Source: Bacteroidales bacterium
GTDB taxonomy: Bacteria > Bacteroidota > Bacteroidia > Bacteroidales > UBA12077
Direction: 5' to 3'
DNA length: 32,080 bases
NCBI GenBank assembly: GCA_030611105.1
Contig: JAUWQL010000028.1
Span: 1-32,080, forward strand
The translations under genes were made by a program, and so were the position numbers. The notes under the pieces are model-generated. The model was not told the DNA's origin, searched no databases, and saw only the letters and a program-made list of their open reading frames with translations. Below are positions 18,146 to 26,227 of the stretch, one piece after another (within the stretch, counting starts at the first letter, position 1; each line of letters begins with the position of its first letter).

Positions 18146-19558
18146 TCAAAATGAGTAATTAACTCCGGCATATATTCCAATCGAATAAGGATGCGATTCG
18201 ACAGACGAACTGGAATTAATTTCATTTAAATAATATTTAATGGATGGTTCCAAACGAATATTTATTCTATCCATTAGCGGATATTCAATACCAAACCCAA
18301 GTATACTATTATAATTAATTGTATTTACACCTTTCGTTTCGCCAATAACTTCTTTATTACCGGCATACTTAAGATACACATCATTCCCAATTAAAAAATT
18401 AGCTCCAAATCCACCAACAATATTAAAATCTATATTTTTATCAATTAATTTATACCGCATCAAGAAGGGTACTTCTACATATTGGAAACTCTGCTGAATT
18501 TCTGCATCAAGATTATTAAATATCGGATCGGATACATCGGCTACCCCTTTGCTATCTGAAAGATTACTAACTCTCATTGATTTTTCGTCAACAATTACAT
18601 ACGGCGAGTTAAATGAAACATCACCTGATGAATTTGTAATTGAATACGAATTTATAAATCTGTCTTTGTATTCTTCGGCAACCAAATCATATGCTGCATT
18701 AGCATAAACCGACATATAATCAAGAGATTGACCCATAGTTGTATAATAAACGCCCGCCTGAACAGTAAACCTGTTAATTACTTTATATTGCAAATTTAAT
18801 CCTCCGGTATAAGACATAATAGGATTTTCTACACTATTATAATAATCTTGATTATAGTCACCACCTGCATCAGCAATATACCTGTATGAATATAAAGGTG
18901 AAAACTCCCCTCCTAAAACCCATTTACTATTTTCAGGCTCTTTAATTTCTATTAAATCATTTAATGCATAGGAATTATAAATATCAGGAAGCGAGTTTAA
19001 ATATGATTTAACTCTTTGTTTTCTTACGTCAATTATAGCTAACTCAACATCTTCTGATTTAATAGATATTTGCTTTTGTGAAAGTTTTTCAAGATTTTTT
19101 TCTCTTTTTTCAATATCACTTTCAACAAGCATTAGATTATTTAAATTGTAAGATTTAATTTCTGCAAAATCTGCTTCAGCAATAAGTTTTTTATTTTCTA
19201 CATCAGGTTCTTCGATTTTTTTATTTTCGAGATTATTAGCAATGCTTTCATTAACTTTTTCCTGATTAAATATTTTCGCTTCGTTTTCAGATTCCTGTTG
19301 TAAATTATTTTCAGTAATCACTATTATGTTGTTATTAAAACTTTCACCATTTTTTGACAAGTATAAATAACCTGAGCCGATAATTGCAAAAGCAGCTACT
19401 GCAGCAGCAATTTTATAAATAGTAATTCTTTTTGCTTTTTTGTTATTATCTAATGTTTGTTCAATATTCCTCCAAATATCATCAGGAACAGATTGAGAAT
19501 AATCCCTCAACTGTTTTCTAAAAATACCATCCATCTGTTCAAAATTCGCACCCATCAT
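18146..19558 (-). CDS. Anti-sigma-like inner-membrane protein fused to an outer-membrane beta-barrel domain
   Basis: This 470-residue protein joins three parts. Residues 1-43 are a short charged cytoplasmic stretch (FRKQLRDYSQSVPDDIWRNIEQTLD) like the N termini of small anti-sigma factors. One membrane helix spans about 46-68. After a charged, probably coiled linker (about 75-195), residues 205-470 form an OMP_b-brl/PorT-type barrel ending in Phe, with the typical FQYVEVPFLMRYKL strand. Its start overlaps the ECF sigma stop codon by ATGA, implying coupled translation. It could bridge both membranes and hold the sigma factor until the barrel part senses a signal. The anti-sigma role is inferred from position and layout. 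Confidence 0.72.
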   Translation of the reverse strand: MMGANFEQMDGIFRKQLRDYSQSVPDDIWRNIEQTLDNNKKAKRITIYKIAAAVAAFAIIGSGYLYLSKNGESFNNNIIVITENNLQQESENEAKIFNQEKVNESIANNLENKKIEEPDVENKKLIAEADFAEIKSYNLNNLMLVESDIEKREKNLEKLSQKQISIKSEDVELAIIDVRKQRVKSYLNSLPDIYNSYALNDLIEIKEPENSKWVLGGEFSPLYSYRYIADAGGDYNQDYYNSVENPIMSYTGGLNLQYKVINRFTVQAGVYYTTMGQSLDYMSVYANAAYDLVAEEYKDRFINSYSITNSSGDVSFNSPYVIVDEKSMRVSNLSDSKGVADVSDPIFNNLDAEIQQSFQYVEVPFLMRYKLIDKNIDFNIVGGFGANFLIGNDVYLKYAGNKEVIGETKGVNTINYNSILGFGIEYPLMDRINIRLEPSIKYYLNEINSSSSVESHPYSIGIYAGVNYSF

Positions 19559-20106
19559 ACCCAGTTTACACTTATGTTATAATATTTTTTCACTTTTTCT
19601 TTCAATATTTCACGTGCCCGTGACAAGTTAGATTTGGAAGTTCCCTCTTTAATATTTAGTTTTTCACATATTTCTTTATGTGAATACCCTTCAACTGCAT
19701 AAAGGTTAAAAACCATTCTGTATTGCGGCGACAATTCCTGTATCAGCCTTAATAAATCTTTTGCTGCTAAATCACTCAAAATATGATCGTATTGTTTATG
19801 ATTCGCGTCATACTCCGTTTCCATATTTACAGCAAACAAATAATTTTTATCTCTAAATCTCTCCAGTGCCGTATTCGCAATAATTCTTCTAATCCAACCT
19901 TCGAAAGAACCTTTATTATTAAATTGCTTAAGATTTAAAAAAACTTTTATAAATCCATCTTGCAATATATCTTTTGCTTCATCTTCATTATCGGCATATC
20001 GCAAACACATTCCATACATCTTGTCGGCAAAAAGCTGATACAATCTGTTTTGTGCTACCCGATTGCCTTTTAGGCAAGCTTTTATAATGTCAGTGTAATT
20101 ATCCAA
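19555..20106 (-). CDS. ECF RNA polymerase sigma-70 factor
   Basis: This 183-residue sigma factor has region 2 (AQNRLYQLFADKMYGMCLRYADNEDEAKDILQDGFIKVF, then the GSFEGWIRRIIANTALERFR helix) and region 4 with a helix-turn-helix (LSPQYRMVFNLYAVEGYSHKEICEKLNIKEGTSKSNLSRARE). It starts with TTG at 20106; no in-frame ATG or GTG lies upstream before a stop at 20140-20142, and the next ATG would cut region 2. A GGGGA ribosome-binding-like stretch sits just before the TTG. The next gene overlaps by ATGA and encodes its probable membrane-bound regulator. The target promoters are unknown. Confidence 0.93.
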   Translation of the reverse strand: MDNYTDIIKACLKGNRVAQNRLYQLFADKMYGMCLRYADNEDEAKDILQDGFIKVFLNLKQFNNKGSFEGWIRRIIANTALERFRDKNYLFAVNMETEYDANHKQYDHILSDLAAKDLLRLIQELSPQYRMVFNLYAVEGYSHKEICEKLNIKEGTSKSNLSRAREILKEKVKKYYNISVNWV

Positions 20107-20394
20107 AAGATATCCCCGGTTTTTCGATGATATACAAATTTATGAATAATTTTACTACAAAAAGCTTGCAAAACTTTTTTTGTTTGTTTTATAAAGTGTA
20201 GATGAAGAAAATAGTACTTGGGTTGCGTAGAATATTAAAAAATAAAATGAAAATTTAATCGTAACGCAACCATTTTATAAAAAAACTCGTCTAGCATACA
20301 CAATCATTAAAAAAATAGTTGTAACTTGTTTCTTCGATATGACAAATCGAAGAGGTTTTTGTAGCACTATTTTAATCTAAAATAAAATCTAATT
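20107..20394. other. 288-bp noncoding stretch with two inverted repeats
   Basis: No gene is visible. GGTTGCGT (20221-20228) pairs with ACGCAACC (20264-20271) across a 35-nt AT-rich loop. TCTTCGAT (20331-20338) pairs with ATCGAAGA (20346-20353) across 7 nt. The second is 41 bp before the possible small ORF at 20395 and could be an operator or an RNA stem. The sigma-factor promoter lies at the left end. Confidence 0.45.
20135..20142 (-). promoter_or_regulatory. -7 element upstream of the ECF sigma gene
   Basis: The minus strand reads TAAATTTG, a full match to TAnnTTTG, about 29 bp from the TTG start. A TTTTTG stretch lies 15-18 bp upstream, slightly short of the usual spacing. Confidence 0.45.
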
Positions 20395-20577
20395 GTGAGA
20401 ATTAACCTAAGCATTATGAACATGGTTGTTAAATCCCAATCAAAAAATGTTTATAAAGAAGTAAATATTGGAGTTATAATTATATTTATAATTGTTACTC
20501 TTACTTTTTTACTTTCGTTAACTAAAAGCAACTATTGCAAAGAGTTATTCAGTCAAAAAACTGAAATCAGAAAGTAA
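20395..20577 (+). CDS. Possible small single-pass membrane protein
   Basis: This open frame encodes 60 residues from GTG (20395), or 53 from ATG at 20416. A single hydrophobic segment (GVIIIFIIVTLTFLLSL) has a basic, Lys/Asn-rich N-terminal flank and a charged C-terminal tail, as in small bitopic proteins. It lies between the ECF sigma gene (divergent) and the lpdA terminator (convergent), preceded by an 8-bp inverted repeat. No family is recognised. Chance hydrophobic ORFs are common in AT-rich DNA, so it may not be real. Confidence 0.35.
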   Translation: MRINLSIMNMVVKSQSKNVYKEVNIGVIIIFIIVTLTFLLSLTKSNYCKELFSQKTEIRK

Positions 20578-20639
20578 AGAAAACAGATAAACTTACTCTG
20601 TATCTTTCAACAGACAAATTTCCTAAAATTATTAATACA

Positions 20640-20671
20640 AAAAGTGGATGAAAAAATCATCCACTTTTTTT
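20640..20671 (-). terminator. Terminator of lpdA, probably bidirectional
   Basis: GTGGATGA (20644-20651) pairs with TCATCCAC (20657-20664) across a 5-nt A loop. A-runs and T-runs flank the stem on both sides, extending it and supplying a U tract in either direction. It lies 15 bp past the lpdA stop codon. Confidence 0.8.
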
Positions 20672-20686
20672 TATACCAATTATATA

Positions 20687-22078
20687 TCAAATGTGAATTA
20701 CCTCATCATAAGCTGCAGCTGCAGCTTCCATAATAGCCTCGGACATGGTTGGATGAGGATGAATTGATTTGATTAATTCATGACCAGTAGTCTCTAGTTT
20801 CCTGGCAACAACCAATTCAGCAATCATTTCAGTAACATTAGCACCGATTAGATGTGCGCCCAACAGCTCCCCGTATTTTTCATCAAAGATTAATTTAACA
20901 AATCCATCTCTTTCACCGGCAGCACTTGCTTTTCCCGAAGCAGTAAAAGGGAATTTACCTACTTTAATTTCATATCCGGCTTCTTTAGCTGCATTTTCAG
21001 TTAAACCAACAGATGCAACCTCAGGAGAAGTGTATGTACAAGCCGGAATATTATTGTAATTAACAGGTTCAGGACTTAAACCAGCAATTTTTTCGACACA
21101 AGTTATTCCTTCGGCCGAAGCAACATGAGCTAAGGCAGGACCATGAACAATATCACCTATTGCATAAACTCCAACAAGGTTAGTTTTATAATAATCGTCA
21201 ACTTTTATTTTTCCTTTTTCAAGCTCAATTCCTAATTCTTCAATTCCTATATTTTCAAGATTTGGAGTTACTCCTACGGCAGATAAAACAATTTCAGCTT
21301 CGTAAGTTTCTTCTCCTTTTTTAGTCTTAATAACAACCTTACAAACATCTCCGCTTGTATCAACAGACTCTACTGAAGAACTGACCATAACTTTTATACC
21401 TGCCTTTTTGAAAGAGCGACCTAATTGTTTCGATACTTCTTCATCTTCGTTTGGAACAACATTTGGTAAAAACTCAACCAAAGTAACTTTTGTACCGACT
21501 GAGTTATAGAAATTAGCAAACTCACTGCCAATTGCTCCTGAACCAACAACAATCATTGATTCCGGTTGTTTTGGTAATATCAAAGCCTCTCGATAGCCAA
21601 TTATTTTTTTACCATCTTGTTTTAAATTAGGCAATTCTTTTGATCGTGCTCCCGTCGCTAAAATAATATGTTTTGCTTCAATCTCCTGCGTATTTCCATC
21701 AGCATCTGTTACTTCAACTGTTTGATTGTTCTTTAATTTACCGTATCCCCGGATATGATCTATTTTATTTTTTTTGAAAAGAAACTGAATTCCTTTGCTC
21801 ATACCATCAGCAACACCACGACTCCTTTGTACCATCTTTTCGAAATCTGCTTTGGCTTCCCCTTCGATGCTTATACCATAATCGGCAGCATGCTTTATAT
21901 AATTAAAAACTTGTCCGCTTTTAAGTAATGATTTGGTTGGTATACAGCCCCAGTTAAGACATATACCTCCTAATTCAGATTTTTCAACCACTCCTACTTT
22001 CATACCTAACTGTGATGCCCTGATTGCAGCTACGTAACCACCTGGTCCGCTACCTATTATAATTAAATCGTAAGTCAT
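20687..22078 (-). CDS. lpdA: Dihydrolipoyl dehydrogenase
   Basis: This 463-residue flavoprotein is the E3 component of 2-oxoacid dehydrogenase complexes and/or the glycine cleavage system; it reoxidises dihydrolipoamide with NAD+. The FAD-binding GSGPGGYVAAIRA lies at residues 9-21. The redox disulfide is in GGICLNWGCIPTKS with C40 and C45. A second Rossmann motif, VGSGAIGSEFANFYNSVG, binds NAD. YAIGD, and the C-terminal HPHPTMSEA with the catalytic His and Glu pair, are intact. It is a single gene with its own terminator; no E1 or E2 genes are adjacent. Confidence 0.97.
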   Translation of the reverse strand: MTYDLIIIGSGPGGYVAAIRASQLGMKVGVVEKSELGGICLNWGCIPTKSLLKSGQVFNYIKHAADYGISIEGEAKADFEKMVQRSRGVADGMSKGIQFLFKKNKIDHIRGYGKLKNNQTVEVTDADGNTQEIEAKHIILATGARSKELPNLKQDGKKIIGYREALILPKQPESMIVVGSGAIGSEFANFYNSVGTKVTLVEFLPNVVPNEDEEVSKQLGRSFKKAGIKVMVSSSVESVDTSGDVCKVVIKTKKGEETYEAEIVLSAVGVTPNLENIGIEELGIELEKGKIKVDDYYKTNLVGVYAIGDIVHGPALAHVASAEGITCVEKIAGLSPEPVNYNNIPACTYTSPEVASVGLTENAAKEAGYEIKVGKFPFTASGKASAAGERDGFVKLIFDEKYGELLGAHLIGANVTEMIAELVVARKLETTGHELIKSIHPHPTMSEAIMEAAAAAYDEVIHI

Positions 22079-22156
22079 TTTTATTGATTTTTATTTTTAA
22101 CTTGAATAATAAAATTTATGCGAAAATATATCTTATTTATTTGATATTAAAATCTT

Positions 22157-22990
22157 TTATATCCTCTGTTTTTTTAACTTGATTTTCCTTATAGATAATT
22201 GAAATAACTTAGCCAATATAAAGATCATAACCAATGAAAAAATAATTGATGCACCAGATGGAATATTAATTTTATATGAAATAATTAATCCAAGAAAAGC
22301 ACCAATAAGACCTATAACAATTGAAGTTATGATAATGTTTTTGAAATTTTTTGTAAATAAATTCGCTGTTGATTGTGGAATTGTTAATAAAGAAATTACC
22401 AATATAATACCAACTACCTTTATATTAAGTACAATAGTTAATGCAACTAAACTTATAAGTATATAATTAATTAAATCTACAGCTATCCTGTGGGTTCTTG
22501 CAAACTCCTGATCGTAAGAAATAAAAAGAATAATGCGGTAAAAAGAGACGAATACAATAATCAGGATCAAGCTCAAACCCAACATTAATAAAATATCCAG
22601 TGTAGAAACTGTTAGAATACTCCCAAATAAATAAGACATTAAATTAGGAGCATAACCTGGCGTTAGAAAAATAAACATGATTCCCACAGCCATACCAAAC
22701 GACCATAAAATACCTATAACCGAGTCTTCTCTGATTTCCGATCTTTTCGATACAAATTCAATTCCCAGTGCTGAAAGAATACCAAATACTGCTGCAGAAA
22801 TTATAGGATTAAAACCAAAAAAGTATCCTATACCAATTCCTCCAAATGAAGCATGAGTTATTCCTCCACTTAAAAACACCATTCGGCGTGTTACTATATA
22901 AGTGCCAATAATCCCACAGCTTATACTTGCCAGAATACCTGCCAATAAAGAGTTAGTAATAAATTTATATTGCAATAGTTCTGAAATCAT
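22157..22990 (-). CDS. znuB: Metal ABC transporter permease (ZnuB/MntB family)
   Basis: This 277-residue polytopic inner-membrane protein of the ABC-3 permease family forms the channel for zinc or manganese import. About eight hydrophobic helices are visible. Family motifs include GIIGTYIVTRRMVFLSGGITHASFGGIGIGYFFG near the N terminus and the DLINYILISLVALTIVLNIKVVGIILVISLLTIPQSTA stretch in the second half. It starts 1 bp after the znuC stop codon. The metal is inferred from the histidine-rich binding protein next door; manganese cannot be excluded. Confidence 0.9.
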   Translation of the reverse strand: MISELLQYKFITNSLLAGILASISCGIIGTYIVTRRMVFLSGGITHASFGGIGIGYFFGFNPIISAAVFGILSALGIEFVSKRSEIREDSVIGILWSFGMAVGIMFIFLTPGYAPNLMSYLFGSILTVSTLDILLMLGLSLILIIVFVSFYRIILFISYDQEFARTHRIAVDLINYILISLVALTIVLNIKVVGIILVISLLTIPQSTANLFTKNFKNIIITSIVIGLIGAFLGLIISYKINIPSGASIIFSLVMIFILAKLFQLSIRKIKLKKQRI

Positions 22991-22991
22991 T

Positions 22992-23747
22992 TTAATGATT
23001 ATGTTTTTTTAATACCGTATGTGGTACTTCGCCATGAGTAATTAATTTAATTGGGCAATCATATAATGCCAACTGTTCTTCTGATATTTTATTTGATTTA
23101 TGATAATGCAAACTGCGATTTACACAAGCGATTGTTTTAACATGGCTTGAAATAGTTCCAACATCGTGAGTTACAATGATTATAGCCATTTCTTTGTTGA
23201 GCTCATTTAAAATCTCATATAGTTCTCCTTCGAACTGATTATCAACAAATGTACTTGGCTCGTCGAGGATTAATAAACGTGGTGAAGAAACAATTGCTCT
23301 TGCCAATAATACTTTTTGCATTTGTCCACCGGACAGTTCTCCTATTGGTGAGTTTTTAATATTGCATATTCCTATTCGTTCTAATGTATTATCGGCATTT
23401 AATTTATCTGCTTTTGAATGCCTGCATAAAAAACCTGACTTATAAATAAGACCTGATAATACCACATCTTTTACGGTTATAGGAAATTTTCTGTCAATTT
23501 TATTTTGTTGAGGTAAGTATCCAATCTTATTATTTCGATCCGTTCTAAGGTCGTCACAAAATTTCACAGAGCCTTTTAAAGGTTTTAAAAGTCCCAAAAT
23601 TACATTTAGCAATGTTGTTTTCCCCCCGCCATTCGGACCAATAACACCAACAAAATCATCATCGAAAATATCTAACGAAACATCTTTTAAAATTATCTCA
23701 TCATTATATCCTGCAAAAACTGACTTTATTTCAACAATTTTACTCAT
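22992..23747 (-). CDS. znuC: Metal ABC transporter ATP-binding protein (ZnuC family)
   Basis: This 251-residue cytoplasmic ATPase powers the metal importer. Walker A GPNGGGKTT spans residues 37-45. A Q-loop (GYLPQQNKID), signature LSGGQMQKV (138-146), Walker B LLILDEPSTFVD (158-169) and switch histidine in VTHDVG are all present. The C-terminal tail, ending HGEVPHTVLKKHNH, is typical of ZnuC-like proteins, where terminal histidines are common. It overlaps no gene but is 1 bp from znuB. A 236-bp gap with repeats separates it from the binding-protein gene upstream. Confidence 0.93.
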   Translation of the reverse strand: MSKIVEIKSVFAGYNDEIILKDVSLDIFDDDFVGVIGPNGGGKTTLLNVILGLLKPLKGSVKFCDDLRTDRNNKIGYLPQQNKIDRKFPITVKDVVLSGLIYKSGFLCRHSKADKLNADNTLERIGICNIKNSPIGELSGGQMQKVLLARAIVSSPRLLILDEPSTFVDNQFEGELYEILNELNKEMAIIIVTHDVGTISSHVKTIACVNRSLHYHKSNKISEEQLALYDCPIKLITHGEVPHTVLKKHNH

Positions 23748-23983
23748 TACTTTTACTTGAATTTGAAGGTTCTGCTGTTATACTTCGACTACGCTCAGTA
23801 TAAATTTTAGTAGAAATGATTAAATGTTATTTTCTGTATGATGAATCTTTTCCCAATAGCTATCGGGATTTGTCATTATTTTCTATCATCATTTTATCAT
23901 TCAAGCATTTTATCATTATCTATATTTTTATCCTAAATAACTTTAGACACTCTTAACTTTAATTCACTCTAAGTACTATTTAT
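23748..23983. repeat. Repeat-bearing gap between znuA and znuC
   Basis: The gap holds a CTTCGACTACGCTCAG phrase (about 23777-23792), which recurs in intergenic DNA of many Bacteroidota. It also holds the palindrome copy TCCCAATAGCTATCGGGA (23851-23868) and several TTTATCATT-type direct repeats (about 23880-23920). It looks like insertion or decay inside a formerly tighter operon. Confidence 0.5.
23851..23868. repeat. Short palindromic repeat, near-perfect copy
   Basis: TCCCAATAGCTATCGGGA differs by one base from the perfect copy at 168-185. It lies in the znuA-znuC gap. Confidence 0.65.
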
Positions 23984-24874
23984 TTAATTTGTATATGATT
24001 TTACTATTTCGTCAACGATCAATTTCAAGCTTTCGGACCAATTATATGATAAAGGATCGATTTGAACAACCCTGCCATTTATTTCTCTGGCAATAATTTC
24101 AGCATTGTGTGTACTAAATTGCTTTTGTACAAAAATAACTTTTATTTCTTCTTCTTTAGCTAGTTCAATAATTTCCTGAATATTAGCAAGTGTTGGTTCC
24201 TTACCATCAATTTCGATTGAGATTTGTATTAAACCATAATCACGAGCAAAATAGCTTAATGCAGGATGAAAAATCATGAACTTATTTCCATGATACAACT
24301 TTAATTGTTCAGTAATATATGAATCCAGACTATCTATCTCGTTTAAAAAAGAATTATAATTTCTAGTAAAATCTGTGTCGAATTCAGGATAAGTTTTAAT
24401 CAAATACCGATATAAAAAATCGACTTGTTTTTTCACTTCTTTAGGTGATGTCCATATATGTGGATCAACACCATGGTGATGATGACCTTTGTGTTCATGC
24501 TCATCATTAGGTTTGTATTCAGGTTCAATTAGGTTTGCTACAACTGATTGGTCTACAACTTGCATTTTCGGATTAATATCTCTTAGTTTTTTCATCCAGG
24601 ATTTTTCAAACTCGATATGACCAATTCTGATATATAAATTCGAAGCAGATAATTCCTTCATTTGTTTTGGAGTTGGCTCATAAGTAACTGGACTCGCCCC
24701 GGGAGGAATCATTACATTAATGTTTAAACGATCACCAGCAATTTTCTCCACAAAATATTTCTGAGGTAAAACGCTCACCGTAACAAACTGTTTATTAATC
24801 TTATGATTTTGCTGCTGATTATTACAGGAAAAAAAACTAATAACTACCAAAAGCGAGATAACAATTTTTCTCAT
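23984..24874 (-). CDS. znuA: Metal ABC transporter substrate-binding lipoprotein (ZnuA family)
   Basis: This 296-residue cluster A-I binding protein captures Zn2+ (or Mn2+) in the periplasm. The lipobox FFSC puts the lipid cysteine at C17. A histidine/acidic loop DEHEHKGHHHHGVDPHIW lies at about 124-141; such loops mark zinc-type members. Likely metal ligands are H86 (GHIEFE), H139 (DPHIW), the His of MIFHPALSYF and the Asp of QIDPLSYN. A possible promoter, TTG-N19-TATTTTTA, overlaps the end of the upstream toxin gene. It is 236 bp upstream of znuC on the same strand. Confidence 0.93.
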   Translation of the reverse strand: MRKIVISLLVVISFFSCNNQQQNHKINKQFVTVSVLPQKYFVEKIAGDRLNINVMIPPGASPVTYEPTPKQMKELSASNLYIRIGHIEFEKSWMKKLRDINPKMQVVDQSVVANLIEPEYKPNDEHEHKGHHHHGVDPHIWTSPKEVKKQVDFLYRYLIKTYPEFDTDFTRNYNSFLNEIDSLDSYITEQLKLYHGNKFMIFHPALSYFARDYGLIQISIEIDGKEPTLANIQEIIELAKEEEIKVIFVQKQFSTHNAEIIAREINGRVVQIDPLSYNWSESLKLIVDEIVKSYTN

Positions 24875-24921
24875 CCCTTATTTATTTAGAATTGTTAAAA
24901 ATAACAAGCCATTTTTATTTT

Positions 24922-25209
24922 TCAATCAGTAGGATTATCCTGATATTTTGTAAAGCCGAATACTTCTAAAGAATTTTCGCTTTCATTTATTCTAAAAACA
25001 ACACAATATCCTTTGAAAATTAATTCTCGAATTTTCTCATCCTCGAAATAAACAGACTTTCTAAATGAGTAAGGATTTTTAGAGATTTTCTTGATTTGTT
25101 TTATCAAATCGTTTTTGAACTTTCTGGCTCGTGCAGGAGAATCATAAGATATGTAACTAACTTGTCTTACCAACCTATCAGTAAAAGTAGTTTTAAATTT
25201 GAGTTTCAT
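24922..25209 (-). CDS. RelE/ParE-superfamily toxin
   Basis: The frame opens at a TTG at 25242, but the ATG at 25209 is preferred and gives about 95 residues (MKLKFKTTFTDRL onward). The pattern fits the compact RelE/ParE fold: helical SPARARKFKNDLIKQIKKISKNPYSFRKS, then strands IRELIFKGYCVVFRI and LEVFGFTKYQDNP. Members are mRNA interferases or gyrase inhibitors. It overlaps the 3' end of the upstream antitoxin-like gene by 17 bp, the usual type II arrangement. Toxicity and which subclass (RelE or ParE) are inferred. Confidence 0.82.
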   Translation of the reverse strand: MKLKFKTTFTDRLVRQVSYISYDSPARARKFKNDLIKQIKKISKNPYSFRKSVYFEDEKIRELIFKGYCVVFRINESENSLEVFGFTKYQDNPTD

Positions 25210-25432
25210 CCGCACGAATAGTGTCTTCAATATTTTTATCAAATTCTTCTAAAGTATGAAATGATGCTTTTCCATTAAGAATTTCATTTAATTCATTTTC
25301 TAAATATTCTTTAGTTTCTGTATAATTCTCTGTATCTGAAACTATTTCTATTTCATCTTTATTGAATTTACTGAGAAGCCATATCAATTTGTCGTAAACC
25401 TTATCACTTATTTTCAATCTTATTGTATGCAT
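25193..25432 (-). CDS. Antitoxin of the RelE/ParE-type pair
   Basis: This 79-residue acidic protein has an N-terminal beta/helix segment (MHTIRLKISDKVYDKLIWLLSKF) that could form a ribbon-helix-helix-like DNA-binding unit. An acidic C-terminal part (NELNEILNGKASFHTLEEFDKNIEDTIRADET) is suited to wrapping a toxin. The motif LNGKASFHTLEEF resembles the C terminus of RelB-type antitoxins. It precedes and overlaps the toxin gene by 17 bp. A strong consensus promoter sits at 25452-25483, and autoregulation is likely by analogy. Confidence 0.78.
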   Translation of the reverse strand: MHTIRLKISDKVYDKLIWLLSKFNKDEIEIVSDTENYTETKEYLENELNEILNGKASFHTLEEFDKNIEDTIRADETQI

Positions 25433-25451
25433 AATAAAATTCTCTTTTATA

Positions 25452-25483
25452 CAAAAATACGATTTTTTTCGATTTTTTTCAAA
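25452..25483 (-). promoter_or_regulatory. Consensus promoter of the toxin-antitoxin pair
   Basis: The minus strand has TTTG (25483-25480), exactly 20 nt, then TATTTTTG (25459-25452), matching both the -33 and -7 elements. The spacer consists mainly of a tandem 10-mer: GATTTTTTTC occurs twice at 25461-25480 on the plus strand. The -7 element is 20 bp upstream of the antitoxin ATG. Confidence 0.7.
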
Positions 25484-25657
25484 TTCCTCAACATGATAAA
25501 AAACTTATTTTCAGTAGACAGAAATGCGTGCTGTACTTTGTAAAACAAGCAGAGCATTTTCTGTTAAACGGTAACGAAGCTAATGTAAACCACGAACATC
25601 CTATTACTCATATTACCCGGCATGCTTTATGAGTTTTTATTGCAGGTATATACTTTT

Positions 25658-26227
25658 TTATATTAACCCAATTTTTCTCAATTCCCAGAAACATTTTTCA
25701 GTAGCATTAATATCTACCGAAGCATCATGCGCTTCGTCAAAATCTTCTCCAAATAGTTTTATATGTAATTCTGATAATTTTGGCCATTTGTATCCATATG
25801 GGCCAGGAAGCTTGCAATAACTTGTAGATGCTTGCATCGTACACAATTTTCTTTTCTTTTCAAAATCACTTCTAATACTTTTTCTTAATAACTCTGCTCC
25901 CAAAATCTTTTCATCAAAACTAATATTGTGAGCAACTATATAATCAGCTTGTCCAACTAATTCATTAAATGTTATTAGAACCTTCTCAAGATTTTCTCCC
26001 TCATTAATAGCTCTTTCAGTTGAAATTCCATGAACCCTTGATGCGTCTATAGGAATTTTGAAATTTTCTGGTTTAATAATAAAATCGTCTGATTCAATTC
26101 GATTTCCTTCGTTATCACATAAAATCCATGCAATTTGAATCATTCTTGGCCAATTATTCAAATCTGTCACAGGTGCTTTCCAATTTCGTGGTAGTCCTGT
26201 TGTTTCTGTGTCAAAAAATAGATACAT
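25658..26227 (-). CDS. DEDDh-type 3'-5' exonuclease (DnaQ-like)
   Basis: ATG at 26227 is preferred because the frame's longer version begins with TTG at 26290 and the exonuclease motif starts directly at this ATG. The protein is 189 residues. Exo I is FFDTETTGLP, with the DxE pair. Exo II is the Asp of AHNISFDEKILGAELLRK. Exo III is HDASVD, with the His-x4-Asp of the DEDDh class. It resembles epsilon-like proofreading or RNase T-type nucleases, but has no polymerase-binding or other domain. Its substrate, DNA or RNA, is uncertain. It is separated from neighbours by noncoding DNA. Confidence 0.88.
   Translation of the reverse strand: MYLFFDTETTGLPRNWKAPVTDLNNWPRMIQIAWILCDNEGNRIESDDFIIKPENFKIPIDASRVHGISTERAINEGENLEKVLITFNELVGQADYIVAHNISFDEKILGAELLRKSIRSDFEKKRKLCTMQASTSYCKLPGPYGYKWPKLSELHIKLFGEDFDEAHDASVDINATEKCFWELRKIGLI

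Noticed and set aside
25461-25480. CRISPR-like repeat
   Set aside because: Two tandem 10-mers without spacers; no array or cas genes anywhere in the window.
25490-25657. Short peptide (MPGNMSNRMFVVYISF) and other scraps in the gap beside the antitoxin
   Set aside because: Frames are short and closed by stops on both strands; at most a decayed repeat remnant.
25629-25820. Open frame opposite the exonuclease gene
   Set aside because: It overlaps conserved exonuclease motifs antisense and has no features of its own.
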